Below are positions 21,485-34,229 of a DNA stretch of 64,000 nucleotides, piece after piece. The notes under the pieces were generated by a model, which searched no databases, was not told the origin of the DNA, and was given only the letters and a program-made list of their open reading frames with translations. A program made the position numbers and the translations under genes. This DNA comes from Tetrastigma voinierianum (lineage: Eukaryota; Streptophyta; Magnoliopsida; Vitales; Vitaceae), in NCBI GenBank assembly GCA_016808115.1, contig JAEQBH010000891.1:62001-126000 (forward strand), read 5' to 3'. Numbering within the stretch: position 1 is the first letter of the stretch; the number at the start of each line of letters is the position of its first letter.

Positions 21485-21925
21485 AGATCTTGATGGAAGT
21501 AAAACTCCATTGCCATTTTTTCTCTAAACCATCTCATTCATTTGCCTTTTAACGTGTCCATAGGATGGTTGTGCACAAGGTACTCCACATATTTGATCAA
21601 AAACATGTCACAATCACCACTACTGTATAAATAACAAATTTTATGTTAATAAAGTTAGATAAATATAGTTATATAAATGTAGTCAAAATTACAAAAAATA
21701 CACACTTTAAGTTAATAAATAACAAGATACTTTAAACATCTCTAGTTGGGTTTCCTTCAAGCTCTTTTTTATCTTTGCAATAACACTTACATGTGATAAA
21801 CACGCCACTTTAGAAGGGAAGTAATCTTCATTAGGTATACTTTGAATCCAAATTGGTGAAGTGCTAGTTGCCTTCTCAACATTTTCTTCTATATTTTCTG
21901 GTCTTCTTTAGGAGACAGTTTAATG
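21485..21925 (-). pseudogene. DUF1985 / ULP1 (C48) protease remnant carried by MULE
   Basis: On the minus strand, 21920-21735 encodes IWIQSIPNEDYFPSKVACLS followed by IAKIKKSLKETQLEMFKVSC, the start of a DUF1985-type domain. After a gap, 21625-21490 encodes SGDCDMFLIKYVEYLVHNHP and then, after one stop, RWFREKMAMEF, the C-terminal end of a Ulp1-like C48 cysteine protease including the catalytic Cys in GDC. A candidate acceptor 'tatacag' precedes SGDC. C48 proteases cleave SUMO in the host; plant Mutator-like elements with captured DUF1985-ULP1 genes are known, including in melon. The middle of the gene, with the catalytic His and Asp, is missing. It faces the transposase remnant. Confidence 0.7.
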
Positions 21926-21929
21926 TGAT

Positions 21930-22940
21930 GTTTTTTTAGTTATTGGAATTGAATCTTCAACATAGAAAAAGAAATATAAAATAAAAGGGTTGCTTTGAAG
22001 AATCAAATAGGAAAAACATCTATTCCCCTTTCTTATTGGTATGTTTCCATCTAGTGCACTACATAAAAAATGTTTCAACTAGTACAAAGGCATAAAAAAT
22101 ATTTTATTGAAAAATAATCCCACAAATAAGTGTAAACCCTGAACTAATGAAAAACTAATTTAGTTCAAAAACTAAAATCTATGAGCATTTAGAGAATCTT
22201 AAAAGGAATGAAGCAAAAAGCAAGTATACATATCAATCCAGTGCATACATATCAAGCAGATATACATAATCTTAGATTAAAAATTTGAAATTGTTTTCGG
22301 ATGTCAAGAATTTTATGTATCTTGAGGTGAAATTCATTTATGTCAAAAGCTACATTAACTTACAATCAACTCATGTTCAACAACAATTTTATCTCCAAAG
22401 AATTTTTTCAAGTGTATTTGCTACATTCTACAATCTACATTTTGTATTGTTATGCACAAAGTATGAAATTGTGTTTTCTTCTTGTCTCGGAATTTCATGG
22501 ACCCCCTCCTCTCTCGCTCTCTACAATTATTTCAGTGAAAAGACCTTTGGAAAATCACCCATGCTAGGAAAATCTGGGAGACTAGAAATCTGAGGCCACT
22601 TTTTTCATGTAATAATGTCACAATTTTCTATTCTCAGCTAGCCATTCGATTATGATTCTGTTTTAATCAATTGACTCAAGCTAGTTACCTTCAGTGTATG
22701 AAATAATATAAGCCAATTGCATATCAATCCAATTGTTACCTCCATTAGATTATGATTTTGTTGGACCTTGTATAATAATGTAATTGTATGAAATACTCTA
22801 AACTTTGCTTGTGCTTAATCCAGGCAGGGCTGGGATTGTAAGCTCATAAACTATTTAACTTAGCATCCATGTGGTTTGATTGAATAATCTATTCCAGTAG
22901 GATTTTTCCATATTCTAATGGAGCTTCATCATGATCCCAG
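21930..22940. other. Non-coding stretch between MULE and NPH3 fragment
   Basis: AT-rich sequence. The longest plus-strand open frame (22285-22593) has no recognised domain. The right terminus of the Mutator-like element should lie in here, but no terminal inverted repeat could be paired with one near 18.2-18.4 kb. Confidence 0.3.
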
Positions 22941-23340
22941 GTTTTGCTCAACTGGACTACCAAGTGATATTATCATTAAAATTGGTGAAATGTCTTTTAA
23001 TCTCCACAAGGTGCAATCTTTTTCTACCTGGCTTTTCATTAACCTCTAACATTGTTGCACAATTCCATACTTTATTTATGATCAAATTTTTCATATTCAC
23101 CTAAAATTTTACTAACCCCTGTTTCAGCATTTCTTTTAGTTTCCATTGATTTCAAGTGGGCCACTGGAAAAGCTTATGCAAAATTTTTCCAACTAGGATG
23201 GTTTCCATTGTGTTTTACAACTTCATAAATTATTTGTGGCTAATCGACTGGGTTGACACACTCCCTACCCTTACTAACAATGCAGAGTGCTGCTGCCAAT
23301 TCCATTGGGACTTCTTCAAAATTGCCATTTCTAACGACTA
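22941..23340 (+). pseudogene. NPH3/RPT2-like BTB-domain gene fragment
   Basis: A broken piece of a plant NPH3/RPT2-family gene (BTB/POZ adaptor proteins, many of them CUL3 substrate adaptors in phototropism and auxin-related signalling). The segment 22941-23010, after an acceptor-like 'gatcccag', encodes FCSTGLPSDIIIKIGEMSFN-LHK and ends at a GT donor 'gtgcaatc'. An intron-like 129 bp follows, ending 'ttcttttag'. From 23140 the frame reads FPLISSGPLEKLMQNF, then a stop, then DGFHCVLQLHKL. These two blocks in this order, with a phase-consistent splice, match the start of the BTB domain and its continuation. Stops and loss of similarity after about 23230 mark it as a pseudogene fragment. No upstream exon or the large NPH3 domain was found nearby. 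Confidence 0.65.
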
Positions 23341-23344
23341 GAAG

Positions 23345-26000
23345 TAATCCCGTGAAGCGGTCGCATTGCTTGTCGAAACTCGTATAAAATTTTTTCTTTC
23401 CTTTCTAACTCGTGATTTTTGTAAATTCAGAAGAGAATGCTTGATATGCGACATATTCCAAATTCCTCGTAAACACAATTTACACTTTCCAACAGGCAAA
23501 CTAACAACATTCTTCAAAAGAGCCTCAAGCTCACATTTCCACAAAATTACACTTATGTACATACATATGCTTCCACTATACAAATTCACAAAGCATTTCC
23601 TTACAAAATATTATTAATTACAAAGACCGATACTAAAGTCAGAAAATCTTACTACGCTTCACGGTCCAGTCTGTAGACTAGAAAAATAGTTTTTAAACAA
23701 TAAGGAAAAATAAATGAGCCAAACGAGCCTCTTGTTGAGTGTATGCTTATAAAATGTTTTGTTTTTCTGAAAATATCTCAAACTGTAGTGACTATCTTTT
23801 CAAGACATTTTTAAACCTCGCTTGCTTTGCCTTAAAAGTTTCTAAAACTTTCATACTCGCTTTGCTTTGCTTGCTTTGTTTAAAGTTTATAAACTTTAAT
23901 AACGTTGGAGCTTGGGCCTAATCCGCTAGTTTTAAAGGTTTATAAAACTCTTCATAAACACAGAGTTCGGGCTCAACCGTCGCTTTAAAATAAACACTGA
24001 GTCCGTCTCAACCGGGCTGTTTGCTTTAAAATAAACACGTGAGCCCTGGGTTTCGACGATGCACCAAAGGGTTGATTTCAAAACTCGGGAGAAACATGCT
24101 TATAAATCATCAACCACCTGGAGGCCTTTCCCGTCACAGTGTTCTAGTAAACACTAAGTCCGGGCTTCAACCATGCCGAAGTATCGGACTGGTCCGCATC
24201 ACCTAAGTGGGAAGAGCCTTGTCAATTCTAGTGAAATATGCAGGGCCTTGCTCACCATAATCTAGCTAGCGTTAACCCTATATACCTAAAGACGTGTCAC
24301 GGTCTCCTTTAAATGTCATGATGCATTAACTAAGTTCATCGACTGTGCAAATCTAAAATGTATGAATTATATCCTAAATACCCACTGCATTACAATGAAT
24401 AATTTTTACCGTATGTTTGTTTAAAACTAGGGATTTTAGTTAGGCCTATTTTAGAAAATATATTTTTGCTTGATTGTTTGCTTGCTCTTTGAAATATGGT
24501 TTTACAACTCAAAACCATTGCGTACTTGCTTTTTAAAAGTATGGTTGAATACTTCAAAACCATTACTTGTTTGGTTTTCACATATGGTTTAAATCAAAAT
24601 TATCTGCTTGTCATAAACCCATTGCTTGCATTGTATCATGGTTTACAACAAAACCATTAAATACCAAAATGTAGCGAAGGGCTAATACACTAGTATTTGA
24701 AAAATAGGTTTGTAACACTCCACCCTTCCGCTGCACAACTCGAATACTGACCCACAACTTTCCCCTCCTTCGCTTTTTAAATTCTCACACACCTTTAAAC
24801 TATCATCGCGAAAAGATTAATCGTCGCAGATATAGCTGCAGTGTGAAACTTAATCAGATATTTCACATGCAAGTCACTTTTAGTAACTAGCATTTACTCA
24901 CACTCAATGAATATCCGCTTCGCCGAGGCGGCGAGGTACGGTGCATTTTCATTGAATTTCATTCTTCTTTGAACCTCTCTTAATCATTTATTAAGGCTTT
25001 ATAATTATCTACACAGTGGAATTTAAGCTTAACTATACAATTACCAAATCCGGCTTTTGGACACCGGTGGGTACTGTACTCACTATGTTTGGTACCGTAC
25101 CAACACATTTTAGGCAGGTACCTATCACTCGCCTTGGCAAATTCTGCATCAAATGGGTTCTCAGAGGTGGTACCTGCATTCACCTCGTTCGTACCCTGCA
25201 TCACCTCGTGGTTTTGCCTTAAATGTCGCTTTTGGCCATCTTCGTAATTCCATTTTTCTTCTGCCATACACTTCATTCCATAATACCAAAACTAAATACT
25301 AATTCATATCCAAAACCACATCATAACACTTGGGGTATTGGTGGTTTTGGAACTTCACACAACCTAAACCCTGTGTAAAAATCCAGTTAACTCCTTGTAG
25401 ATTACTTCAAGTTCACCCAATCCATATAATTGGCGATGGATTCTATGTTTATTATATACCAATTAGGGTTTTATCCACATAACTACAACAATTCTAGGGT
25501 TAATGTGATCTCTCCACAAAACCCTAGAAAAAGGAGGAACTAATCTCCATACCAAAACCCTAGAAATCCAATACAAATAATTCCAATACAAAAACATATC
25601 TTATTTTCTTCCCCTTCTTCTTCTCTTCTTCTCCCTTTCTTATCTTCTTCTCAAAACGTGGAGCCCTAATTTTTGTGAGACAAAATGAGATGTTTGCTTC
25701 TCATCCCCTATTTATATTGTCATCAGACTTTAATTGCAATAGTCCTCCATCTCAAACAATTGCACTCAACTTTTGTTATTTTTTATTTTGGAATACTCAT
25801 CTTCTCAATTATATTATCTTAGTAAATTACACTTCATCCATTAGTGACAACATTCCTGCTCCATAAATTTATCATTTCCATCATTTATCCCGAACAACAA
25901 CTCTCAAAATACTACAACGACACTCACAGATATACGCTACTCTTACTGCTACTCCATATCATACACTCTCCCTGACGAAATCATCAAGTACGTGGGACAA
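23345..26000. mobile_element. Retrotransposon-like non-coding sequence, unassigned
   Basis: The stretch resembles LTR or untranslated retrotransposon DNA rather than genes. It has three short tandem copies of a 'tttaaaataaacac' unit with 'gagtccgggctcaaccg' near 23940-24060 and a related 'aacactaagtccgggcttc' near 24150. An LTR-start-like TGTAACACTCCACCC lies at 24713. A CT-rich region at 25600-25660 with 'aaccctaga' words resembles the other LTRs here. An open frame at 24980-25276 on the minus strand (98 codons) has no recognised motif. I could not define ends or orientation. Confidence 0.35.
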
Positions 26001-28920
26001 GCTCTCATTTACCGCTTTCAACATCATAATTCATTCATGGACCCAAACTCTTCTTGTTGCCCGAAAATAACAACGCCTGGGAAAACCTTAAAAGACAAAC
26101 TCTTTTTCTTCCAATAAACAAAAATATGAAGAAAGCATGTAATATAATCACCTTTACATTGATGCCGGTTAATGTCAATCACGAAGCCCATCGCCAAGCA
26201 AAAGCTGAAAAAGTTGGAATGCTCTTTCGAAATCAATCTCTTCTTCAATTTGAGGGAAGGAAGTATGGGATCGTATTTGTTTTTATTGAACTAGGGCTGA
26301 CTTGAGAGAGAGAGAGAGAAGAGGGGAGGAAATGAGAGAGACAAAAGATAAATGACAACCATGAAAAATGGGAAGGAAACATTCGAGACTAACCCATTAT
26401 GAAAAAAGGAAGGGGTAAATAGTCTTAAAATGTTATTTTCTGAAAAAACAAGAGTGGGTTAGCCTGGTAAATTGTGGGATACATTTTGTACATTTTAACC
26501 AAATATCCCTTTCCAATATAAACCATTGTATTTTAAAATGTAATGACACAAAAGGAGCCGTATAAAGCCGTGGCTTAGGTGAGAGAGAGAGAAATGATAT
26601 GATCATGTGAAGGAGATGTGAGAAACACAGGAAGAGAGAGAAGATAAGTTGGTGAGAGAGAGAGGAGATGACAGACTTGAAGGAAGAGGACATGTAACAA
26701 AAGCAGAAGAGAGAATATACGTTAGTGAGCATTTCAACAAACGTTGTCGTTTAGAGGAAACGGAGGATAAGAGTGACAATGGCAAACGACCTATTCATGT
26801 ACTTATCTGCACCATGTGAGACGTATGGTTTTCATTGACAGCTCATTCCATTTTCTATCAGCCCCATCACCCTTGAATCCTCTTCAGTCTATCAACCCTT
26901 AACCCTTTATTTGTTATGATTTTTATTAGGATTTTCCATTCTCCACTATGATTCCTTCCTTTTCTTATCTTAATTTCCATATATTAATTAAATTTTCTCA
27001 AAATTCATTGGTTTTATTCTCTTATTTTTAAAGTAAACCTTCTTTAGAATAGCTTTCTTGAATACACATAAACATCATCTTTGGTTTTCCTTAAATTTAA
27101 ATGGCGTTTTCTAAATTTAATATTTTCTTATGTTTTTATTTTAGAATTCAAAAAAAAAAAAGCAAACATGTCCTTATTTCTTTATAATATAAACTATTTT
27201 TAAAAAAACAAAACTAATAAACCTTTTAAATTTTTTGTTTTGCAATGGTTTTCAAAAAAAAAAAATAGTTTTTTTAATTTGTGTTTCTAAAAATAAAATA
27301 AGATATTTAAAAAACAATCACTTTAGCATTACAAGGTAAGAATGGGGCTGGTTAACATTTCTAAAATGATAAAATAAATTATTAATTACTAATTTTAATA
27401 TAAATATTTTTCTTAAATTTAAACTCTAACTATCAAAATATCATGCTTGCATTATCTTTCTACTACTTGTTTTGGCATCATTAAGGGAAAAAAAAAAAGG
27501 AATAGCATATAATAATCATTTCATAATGGTAAAGGTTAAGATCAATCTTTTTTCTTCTAATGGACTTTCTTCTGGGTTTTCTTTCTAGCCAAACTCTGTT
27601 TTCCAAGATAAGTATGAAGAACAAAGAAAACGAAAGAAATCACAGTTTATGTAGAAGATGGAAATGGATTGACCACAAGACTCCAAAAAGTTCAAATCAA
27701 CGAAAAGATAGCCAAAACATGTGGGCACTGAAAAAAGATCTATTACTTTAATCTTGACAAGTTCACATCAATGATTCTCTGAGTTTTTTTGGTCAAAACA
27801 AGTGGGCTGATGAATGCATGTTCCAATTAGTCATTTTCAAACCAAACTCAGCTTTGACTTTAGTATTAGACAACTCATATAAAAGTAGGGGGAAGTATAT
27901 ATTTGAATTTTGACTTTCTTCCAATGCTCACTTTAGTTGAATATCCCTTCAAAAAGAAATTATTCGAAAGAGATATTGATCCATTGATATTAGTTTTATA
28001 TGCTTTTTCAATTATAAATTAATAATTTAATTATACGTGAGCAAGAATCTAAGGAATCACTTAAATCAGGGTTGTATGTTTATCACATGAAATAATAAGT
28101 AATTTCATAAATCTAATATGAATTTTTTTTTCTATTCACTTTTCCATATCAAATTGTAATACTATATTATTAAATTTGATCTTAATTCCTTTGTATGCAC
28201 ATCTTACTCATTTACCATTTAAATCGGATATTAAAAACTTATATGACTAATAATTAAACTCTTAATAAGTCAAATTCATTTCACGCTATATTGATGTAGA
28301 AGTAATTTATTGATTCATTATGTTATAAAATAGAACATGAATTTGATAAGTGTTATGAAAATTGAATTTTATTTGAATTTAGTGTCAAATCATATGAACT
28401 CCTCATTCATTAAAACATAGTTTTTAACTATTATAGTTAAGTACGTAAAATATCTTAAAAATAATAATTTGGATGACTAAACTATATATTAATTACACCT
28501 ATAGCTCTTACATGAAACATCATAAGAAGAAAATAAAACATGGGTCTGTCATTGAATTGCAAATGAATGGAAAAATTTCTTAGAGAGAATCTTCAAGGTA
28601 TCTTGTCTTATTATTTGTCTATAGTTGAAAATTATGTTGCAGAGAATTCTTTGTTAGGTTAGGGTTTGGACTTTGGATTGAAAGTGATAAGCGTTTTGAA
28701 CTTAAATATTTATCAAACTTATATGTTTGGATCCTCTGGTTATTTTGCAAAGGAAGAAATTCAAGTGAATCACTTTTTAATAATGTGAGGGAGATGTGCA
28801 AGATGATTCCAAGATAAAAACCCTGAATTGCTCTAAAATGATTATTATGTTGTGACGTAGGTGGTGATCTCACAACTTGATTCTTGAAAACATTGTAAAT
28901 TATTTTGAAAGAAAAAAGCA
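26001..28920. other. Intergenic AT-rich DNA with GA-rich tracts
   Basis: No gene recognised. There are several (GA)n runs: 26304-26320 and 26580-26592, plus scattered 'gagagag' words at 26630-26670; these create spurious Ser/Leu-rich open frames on the minus strand. Poly-A and poly-T runs occur at 27150-27300. Short open frames at 26054-26305, 27560-27751 and 28619-28921 carry no recognisable domain. Confidence 0.4.
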
Positions 28921-28924
28921 CTTT

Positions 28925-29130
28925 TGGCTTGTTTAGTTCATATTTTTTTAAACTGTTCTTATAACAATTTTTTGTTTTAAAAATTATTCTTATTATTCAA
29001 TTTTAAGATTTTTGTACCTAAACTAAACATATTTTTCTTATTTTCTTTGTTTTTGTGAACAAAAAAATTTTAAAACAATAATAAAAACATACCATATTTA
29101 CTTCAAAACAATTCCTAAAACTCATTTTTG
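28925..29130. mobile_element. MITE-like sequence (hAT-type ends suspected)
   Basis: Begins 'ggcttgtttagttcatat' and contains the A/T-rich 'gtttttgtgaacaaaaaaa' word. A similarly built stretch at 62.88-63.11 kb begins 'ggcctgttttgatcttg' and contains 'ttttttgaacaaaaaaac'. The sharing of start and middle words suggests a small non-autonomous DNA transposon family. Precise inverted termini and target duplications were not found. Confidence 0.25.
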
Positions 29131-29359
29131 AAAACAACACATCAGACATACATAATATTGGAGTTTTATTAAATATATGTTATTTAAAAAATTAAAATAT
29201 GTCAAAAAATAAAAATAATACCAAACTAGCACGTCCCACCACGCCTTCTGGAGAATACATCGTTAAATTTAATCAATTGACCGTGGCATTGTATTTAAAA
29301 AAATTAATTTTTTTAGTTAATGTCGCAATAATTATCACAACATTATTTTGATCACGCTA

Positions 29360-30180
29360 ATTCTCCCTTCCAATCTTGTATCTTTCAACCGCCGCGGCAC
29401 ACGCTCCCGGTCGCATTTAATCACAACCTCTCGAATGACATCGCAACACCAATACGCCGCGAGCATCAGAGAGAGTTGGGGTCGGGTCTTCGGGTGCGAT
29501 ATTATCAGCGACATTCCCGCTCAACACTTCTTTGGATGAATGTCGCGACATACATTATTTAGTTGTTTTCCCATGGACTTTTCATGTTTGTATCACGACA
29601 TAAGTTTCAATGTAGGGACACAACTTATGTCATCTGGCCTTTTATTATGTCGCGACACAACTTATGCAATATGACCTTCTGTTCTATCGCGACATAAGTT
29701 GCAATGTCGCAACACAACTTATAATGTCTTATGGCCTTCTATTATATTGCGACATATGTTGAGGTGTCGTGACCTTCCTTATTTCTTACCTTAGCACTCA
29801 CACATTTTCTCAGCTTCCTAAACGGCTATAAGTCATGGCTGCGACATCAAAACTTATGCCGCGATACAAACGTGAAGAGTCTCCTCAAAACAATCAATAA
29901 CGCCGCGACACCTACAAACTTGTTACGACATTCATCCAAAAAGCGAAATTGGCCGAAGAGTGAACGTCACGATAATATACGACACCCTCGCCACTCAACC
30001 AAGAACTCGCTGTTGTTGTGGACAAACGTGGTTTGCGGCGTTAGCAACATCTTGGTCCAAGAGGATCGAGGTTGACAATAATATATCAAGAAGGCAATGT
30101 CACAACAAACCTTGAAGACACAAAATCGGCGGCGCTTTGATAATCAAAATAATGTCGCGATAAACGCATCATGATTGTAA
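29360..30180. repeat. GTCGCGAC palindromic short-repeat block 2
   Basis: About 0.8 kb of the same type as block 1: 'gaatgtcgcgacatac' near 29540, 'tatgtcgcgacacaac' near 29646, 'atcgcgacataagttgcaat' near 29695, 'aatgtcgcgataaac' near 30150, with many CG-decayed forms. Units of 'cgacataagttgcaatgtcg' and 'acaacttatg' alternate orientation, so single strands could fold back repeatedly. The block has a higher GC content than the AT-rich DNA around it. Short open frames at 29348-29539 and 29872-30075 are incidental. Confidence 0.6.
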
Positions 30181-30281
30181 TTTTTTAAAGCCACTGGTCA
30201 TTTACCAATCTGCGTATTAGCTAATTAAAAATAATAATTTTTGTAAATTCTCATGTCTCAAACAATGACAACGATATTGAC

Positions 30282-30381
<100 letters not shown>

Positions 30382-30529
30382 ATAATATGACTACAGATTT
30401 GACTAAAAAAAATAAAAATTATTATCACCACAAATAATTACTATGACATTGACTTAAAAAAAAATTACAATACCGTAGTCAATTACCACGGTATTGCTAA
30501 TGTGTACACCGATATTGCTAGGATGCATT

Positions 30530-31744
30530 AGTTTGATTTTCGATTTATTTTAGTAATTTTTTTTTAAGATAACGTATATTTTCTCCAAAACTCTACATAT
30601 TTACTAAACTGAAAATTGTTTCTATATTATAAAAATTCTATGCTAACTACACTTTATGCGTATCCCTGATTCCCTGGACTTCATTGGCACATGGTCTCGT
30701 GGGATTTTTATTTTACTTTTTATTTTGAAATTTTATTTATCCTAAACTAGAAGTCACTGTGCGTTATCAGGAAGATTCTAGATCATCCACGCCTCCTTTC
30801 TACTCATTTATATTTTATTTTTACGTTGAAACTTAGGTTATACTTATACATGTATATGTTGGCTGAAATCAGATTCATGGGATCACGTAATTTTGTACCG
30901 GACCACAATTTAGAGTTAAATACTTTAATTTTGTACTCATATCAAATTTCAAATAACGTATCCATCAAGTGTTTTAGATATAATATAAAATGACATTTTG
31001 ATTAGAAATATAAACTCAAATACTATCTAATAGCTACGTGATTAATATATTGAATAAATATATTCAAATTACTAGTATGGATTACATAATAAATTCTGAA
31101 TTTTCTTTTGAGTCTTAAGGCCTAATTCAAATGGTAAAAGAGTGGTGAGTGTATTAAAAGTTTCAGGTTCAAGTCTCTATTAACATAAGTTTAATAATAT
31201 AATACAAAGTGAATAAATAAAAAAATAAAAAATAAATTCAAATTTAGACCTAACATTAATTTATGGAGATAAAAATATAAAATCAATATTGCATATGTCT
31301 ATTCCTTAGTGTTGATAAAGAAGTCTGAGAAAATCTAATATTATTTTTTGAGCATTGGGTTTTGATTACATTGTATAATCTACTTGCAACCCATCCAGCT
31401 ATAAAGCAGACATCCATCAATTTTTAATGACAAAAGTTGGCTACCAAACTATATTTGTTAGGAGAAATGCACAGCATTTTTCCCTCCATGGATGTATTAC
31501 TTGTTCAAACCTTACACTCAACGAAAAATCAATCATATATATTAATGTGGAAAATTTTAGAAAAAAATCAAAATAAATTTTAAATATATATTATCCCTAT
31601 ATATATATATATATTTACATATGTTTCATTTTCATTACATTGTTATAGTATTCTATTATCTATTGAATCCAAAATACGAGACACTCATTCCTTTTTACCA
31701 TTTAAATCAACCTCAACATTATCTTTATCTATATATATATATAG

Positions 31745-31784
<40 letters not shown>

Positions 31785-34225
31785 TTTAATTAGTCATATA
31801 ATTATTTAGAAACAATGTGAGTATAAGAATATTTTAAGGAATTATTATATTATTTTTTGAAAAGTGTATATTCTTGTAAATAAGTGAGAATACGACTACT
31901 TAAAAACTCTACTTTATTTTTGGCTTGTTAGTTTAGCCTCCTGTGTAAGTCAATTCTTCATGTGCCCAATTTAGAATTTTTGATAGCCATTTATTTTTTC
32001 TAAAAAAAACAGCTATTTATAAAAATTTAATATAGTTTGACCAAGATGGGGATGAGCACAACTGTACAAAACATGTGTGAAACAGTTCTCATGGTCTCAT
32101 ATTTCACATCTCTTCCCATTAATGTAAATTAAATTTGATCTTCCTACCAATAAAAAATCGAAACGCGGAAGGTTGTATGATAATTTACCATATTTAATCT
32201 TATAACTTTAAAAACATATAACATTACGTTATAATATTATATTTCTCATAAATTTATCTTAACTGGGATTCGAACCCCTCCTAATACCCGCCGCCGCCGG
32301 GACCCTTACCCAATTTATTGGCTATATTTTACAATTTTTTAAACTTGAAATAATGGGTTTTATTATTTTATTTGTAATGGGGATGGGATAGAAGGGTGTA
32401 ACCTCCACAAATGCATGTAGTTAAATGAATAAATGTTGTATCCAAGCCAAAAAATGACTTTTCTTGGAAGGAAAAGCAACTCAAAATTTAATTCAAGGGC
32501 TTTAAATTTTAATTTTAAGTCATCTAAATGATTAAAGAGGTTTTCACTTCAAATCACGTGTGTAATTTTTTTTTTTACCTCTATTCACTTAACATTATTT
32601 TGTTGGAGGATTCTATTCTTTGTTTGGAATGTGGATCTCCTAATTTATTTTAATTCTATATTATTATTTTTCATTTCAAGTGTAAAAGGTCATTATAAAT
32701 TTGAAAGAAATATTTCTTTGGATTAGGTTTAATAGATTCCATTATTTTAAAATGTATTAATATATAAAAAGTCTAAAATCTTTTCTTTTAGGGTGATTAA
32801 AGAGTTGATGTAAACCGCTACCTAATAATCCATTTTGCCATCCATTTGGGCTCCTCGTGCCAAAACAAAAGCCGACCTAATATATTTCTATTCAGTTTGG
32901 CCATCACTTAACCTAATCCATACTGATCTCAATAACGTTAAAAGAAAATTAATTTTACAAATTCTATAAATCTTCAAATAAAAATAAATAATATATAAAT
33001 ATATAAAATAATCGAGTCCAAACAATATAATAATATTAAACAAACTTAAATAAATAAATAATACCAAAACTCTTTGTTATATCAAAAATCTTGATCTAAA
33101 ACAATAAAATATGACAATAACATATCTGAAAAATAAAACCTTCAAAGTGGTATCAAATGAAATCTCATACCTCTAATCTTCATCCTTGTCCTCATTTTAT
33201 CCAATGGTAACATGTGACTTTACATTAGAAAAATGTATATCCTCGAATTGGGTCATTATAATTATCTATTAATTAAATTTATAGAGTGTTAACAATATAA
33301 ATTTTATTTATATTTGAAATAAAAATATATTTTTTTCCAAACATACATTTCGTAATAATAAAATATCATATTTATTTTGAAATTTCATCTATATATGGAA
33401 TAAAAATATGTGCTTTTCAAAATGCATTTCATAAAATGAAATATTCTATTTATTTTGAAAATTCATCATGCTAGAATATATAATTATATTAGAAAAAAAT
33501 AAGTGTACAGTTTTTTTTAATTATTTTTAAAATAACAATATTTTGTTATTAGCACTAGTTTAAGTAATAAAACTATTTAAAATATATTGATAATTTAGTT
33601 ATTAAATTTAATTTAATTTATAAACTAGTAAAACTTTATTTTTATAAAAAAAGAAATTATAAATATTTAAAATAAGATTAATGAGATAAATGAAAATATA
33701 TTCAATATTAAAACTATAATTTATTTAATTCAAATACATTCCGTAAAATATTAAATTATCATATAAATTATATTAAAAAGTTACATTTAAAAATTGAAAA
33801 TAAAATGGTTAAAAAACAAAGTTTAATATGTTAATCATGTATTATAATAATAATTTTTTTTCATAAGTATAATTATTATTTTTAAAACATTTATGCTACA
33901 AAAACATTGATTTGACTCAATGTTAAAAGTTAAAATATTGAATTTTATAGATAAATACTTGAAAATCTCAATTATTAAGTTAGTTACTTTCAAAAATTAA
34001 ATAAAGATTTCGAGTTGATTGGAGTCGAAACTTTGGACAAAACACATGGGTCACAAGGCAAAATGAGTCAATGATTTGATCTTCTATTTTCTTCAACCCT
34101 TAAATTTTCTTAATCATGGTCGGGTTAAAGTGGACTAATCATTAAATTATAACTCATATTGCCAAGTCCAGGTGATTTGATTAAAAGATACTTTGAAACA
34201 TAACTTTTGAAAATCTAATTCTTCA
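30530..34225. other. AT-rich intergenic region
   Basis: No gene recognised. Contents: TA-rich runs at 31598-31614 and 31727-31782, a SINE-like piece at 31117-31200, and a GC-rich island with a GCC-type triplet run 'cccgccgccgccggg' at 32288-32302 beside 'gggattcgaacccc' (32267-32280). The latter resembles a tRNA T-arm on the minus strand, but no cloverleaf could be drawn. The remainder is low-complexity A/T sequence with no long open frame. Confidence 0.45.
31117..31200 (+). repeat. tRNA-derived SINE-like fragment
   Basis: The stretch 'cctaattcaaatggtaaaag' resembles a pol III A box, and 'caggttcaagtctc' about 45 bp later resembles a B box (consensus GGTTCRANTCC). The spacing fits a tRNA-type internal promoter. 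No tRNA fold is preserved. A weaker similar pattern occurs at 39298-39370. No poly-A tail boundary or target duplication was established. Confidence 0.35.
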
Positions 34226-34229
34226 TCAA

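Noticed and set aside
24980..25276. 98-codon minus-strand frame with several Cys and His
   Set aside because: Spacing does not match CCHC or other zinc-binding patterns; left unassigned within retrotransposon-like DNA.
29348..30075. Two short plus-strand open frames rich in Arg and Ser
   Set aside because: They arise from the CG-rich palindrome repeats and are not conserved in the sister block at 1.8-3.1 kb.
32264..32310. Possible tRNA on the minus strand at 'gggattcgaacccc'
   Set aside because: Only a T-arm-like match; no acceptor, D or anticodon arms could be formed.
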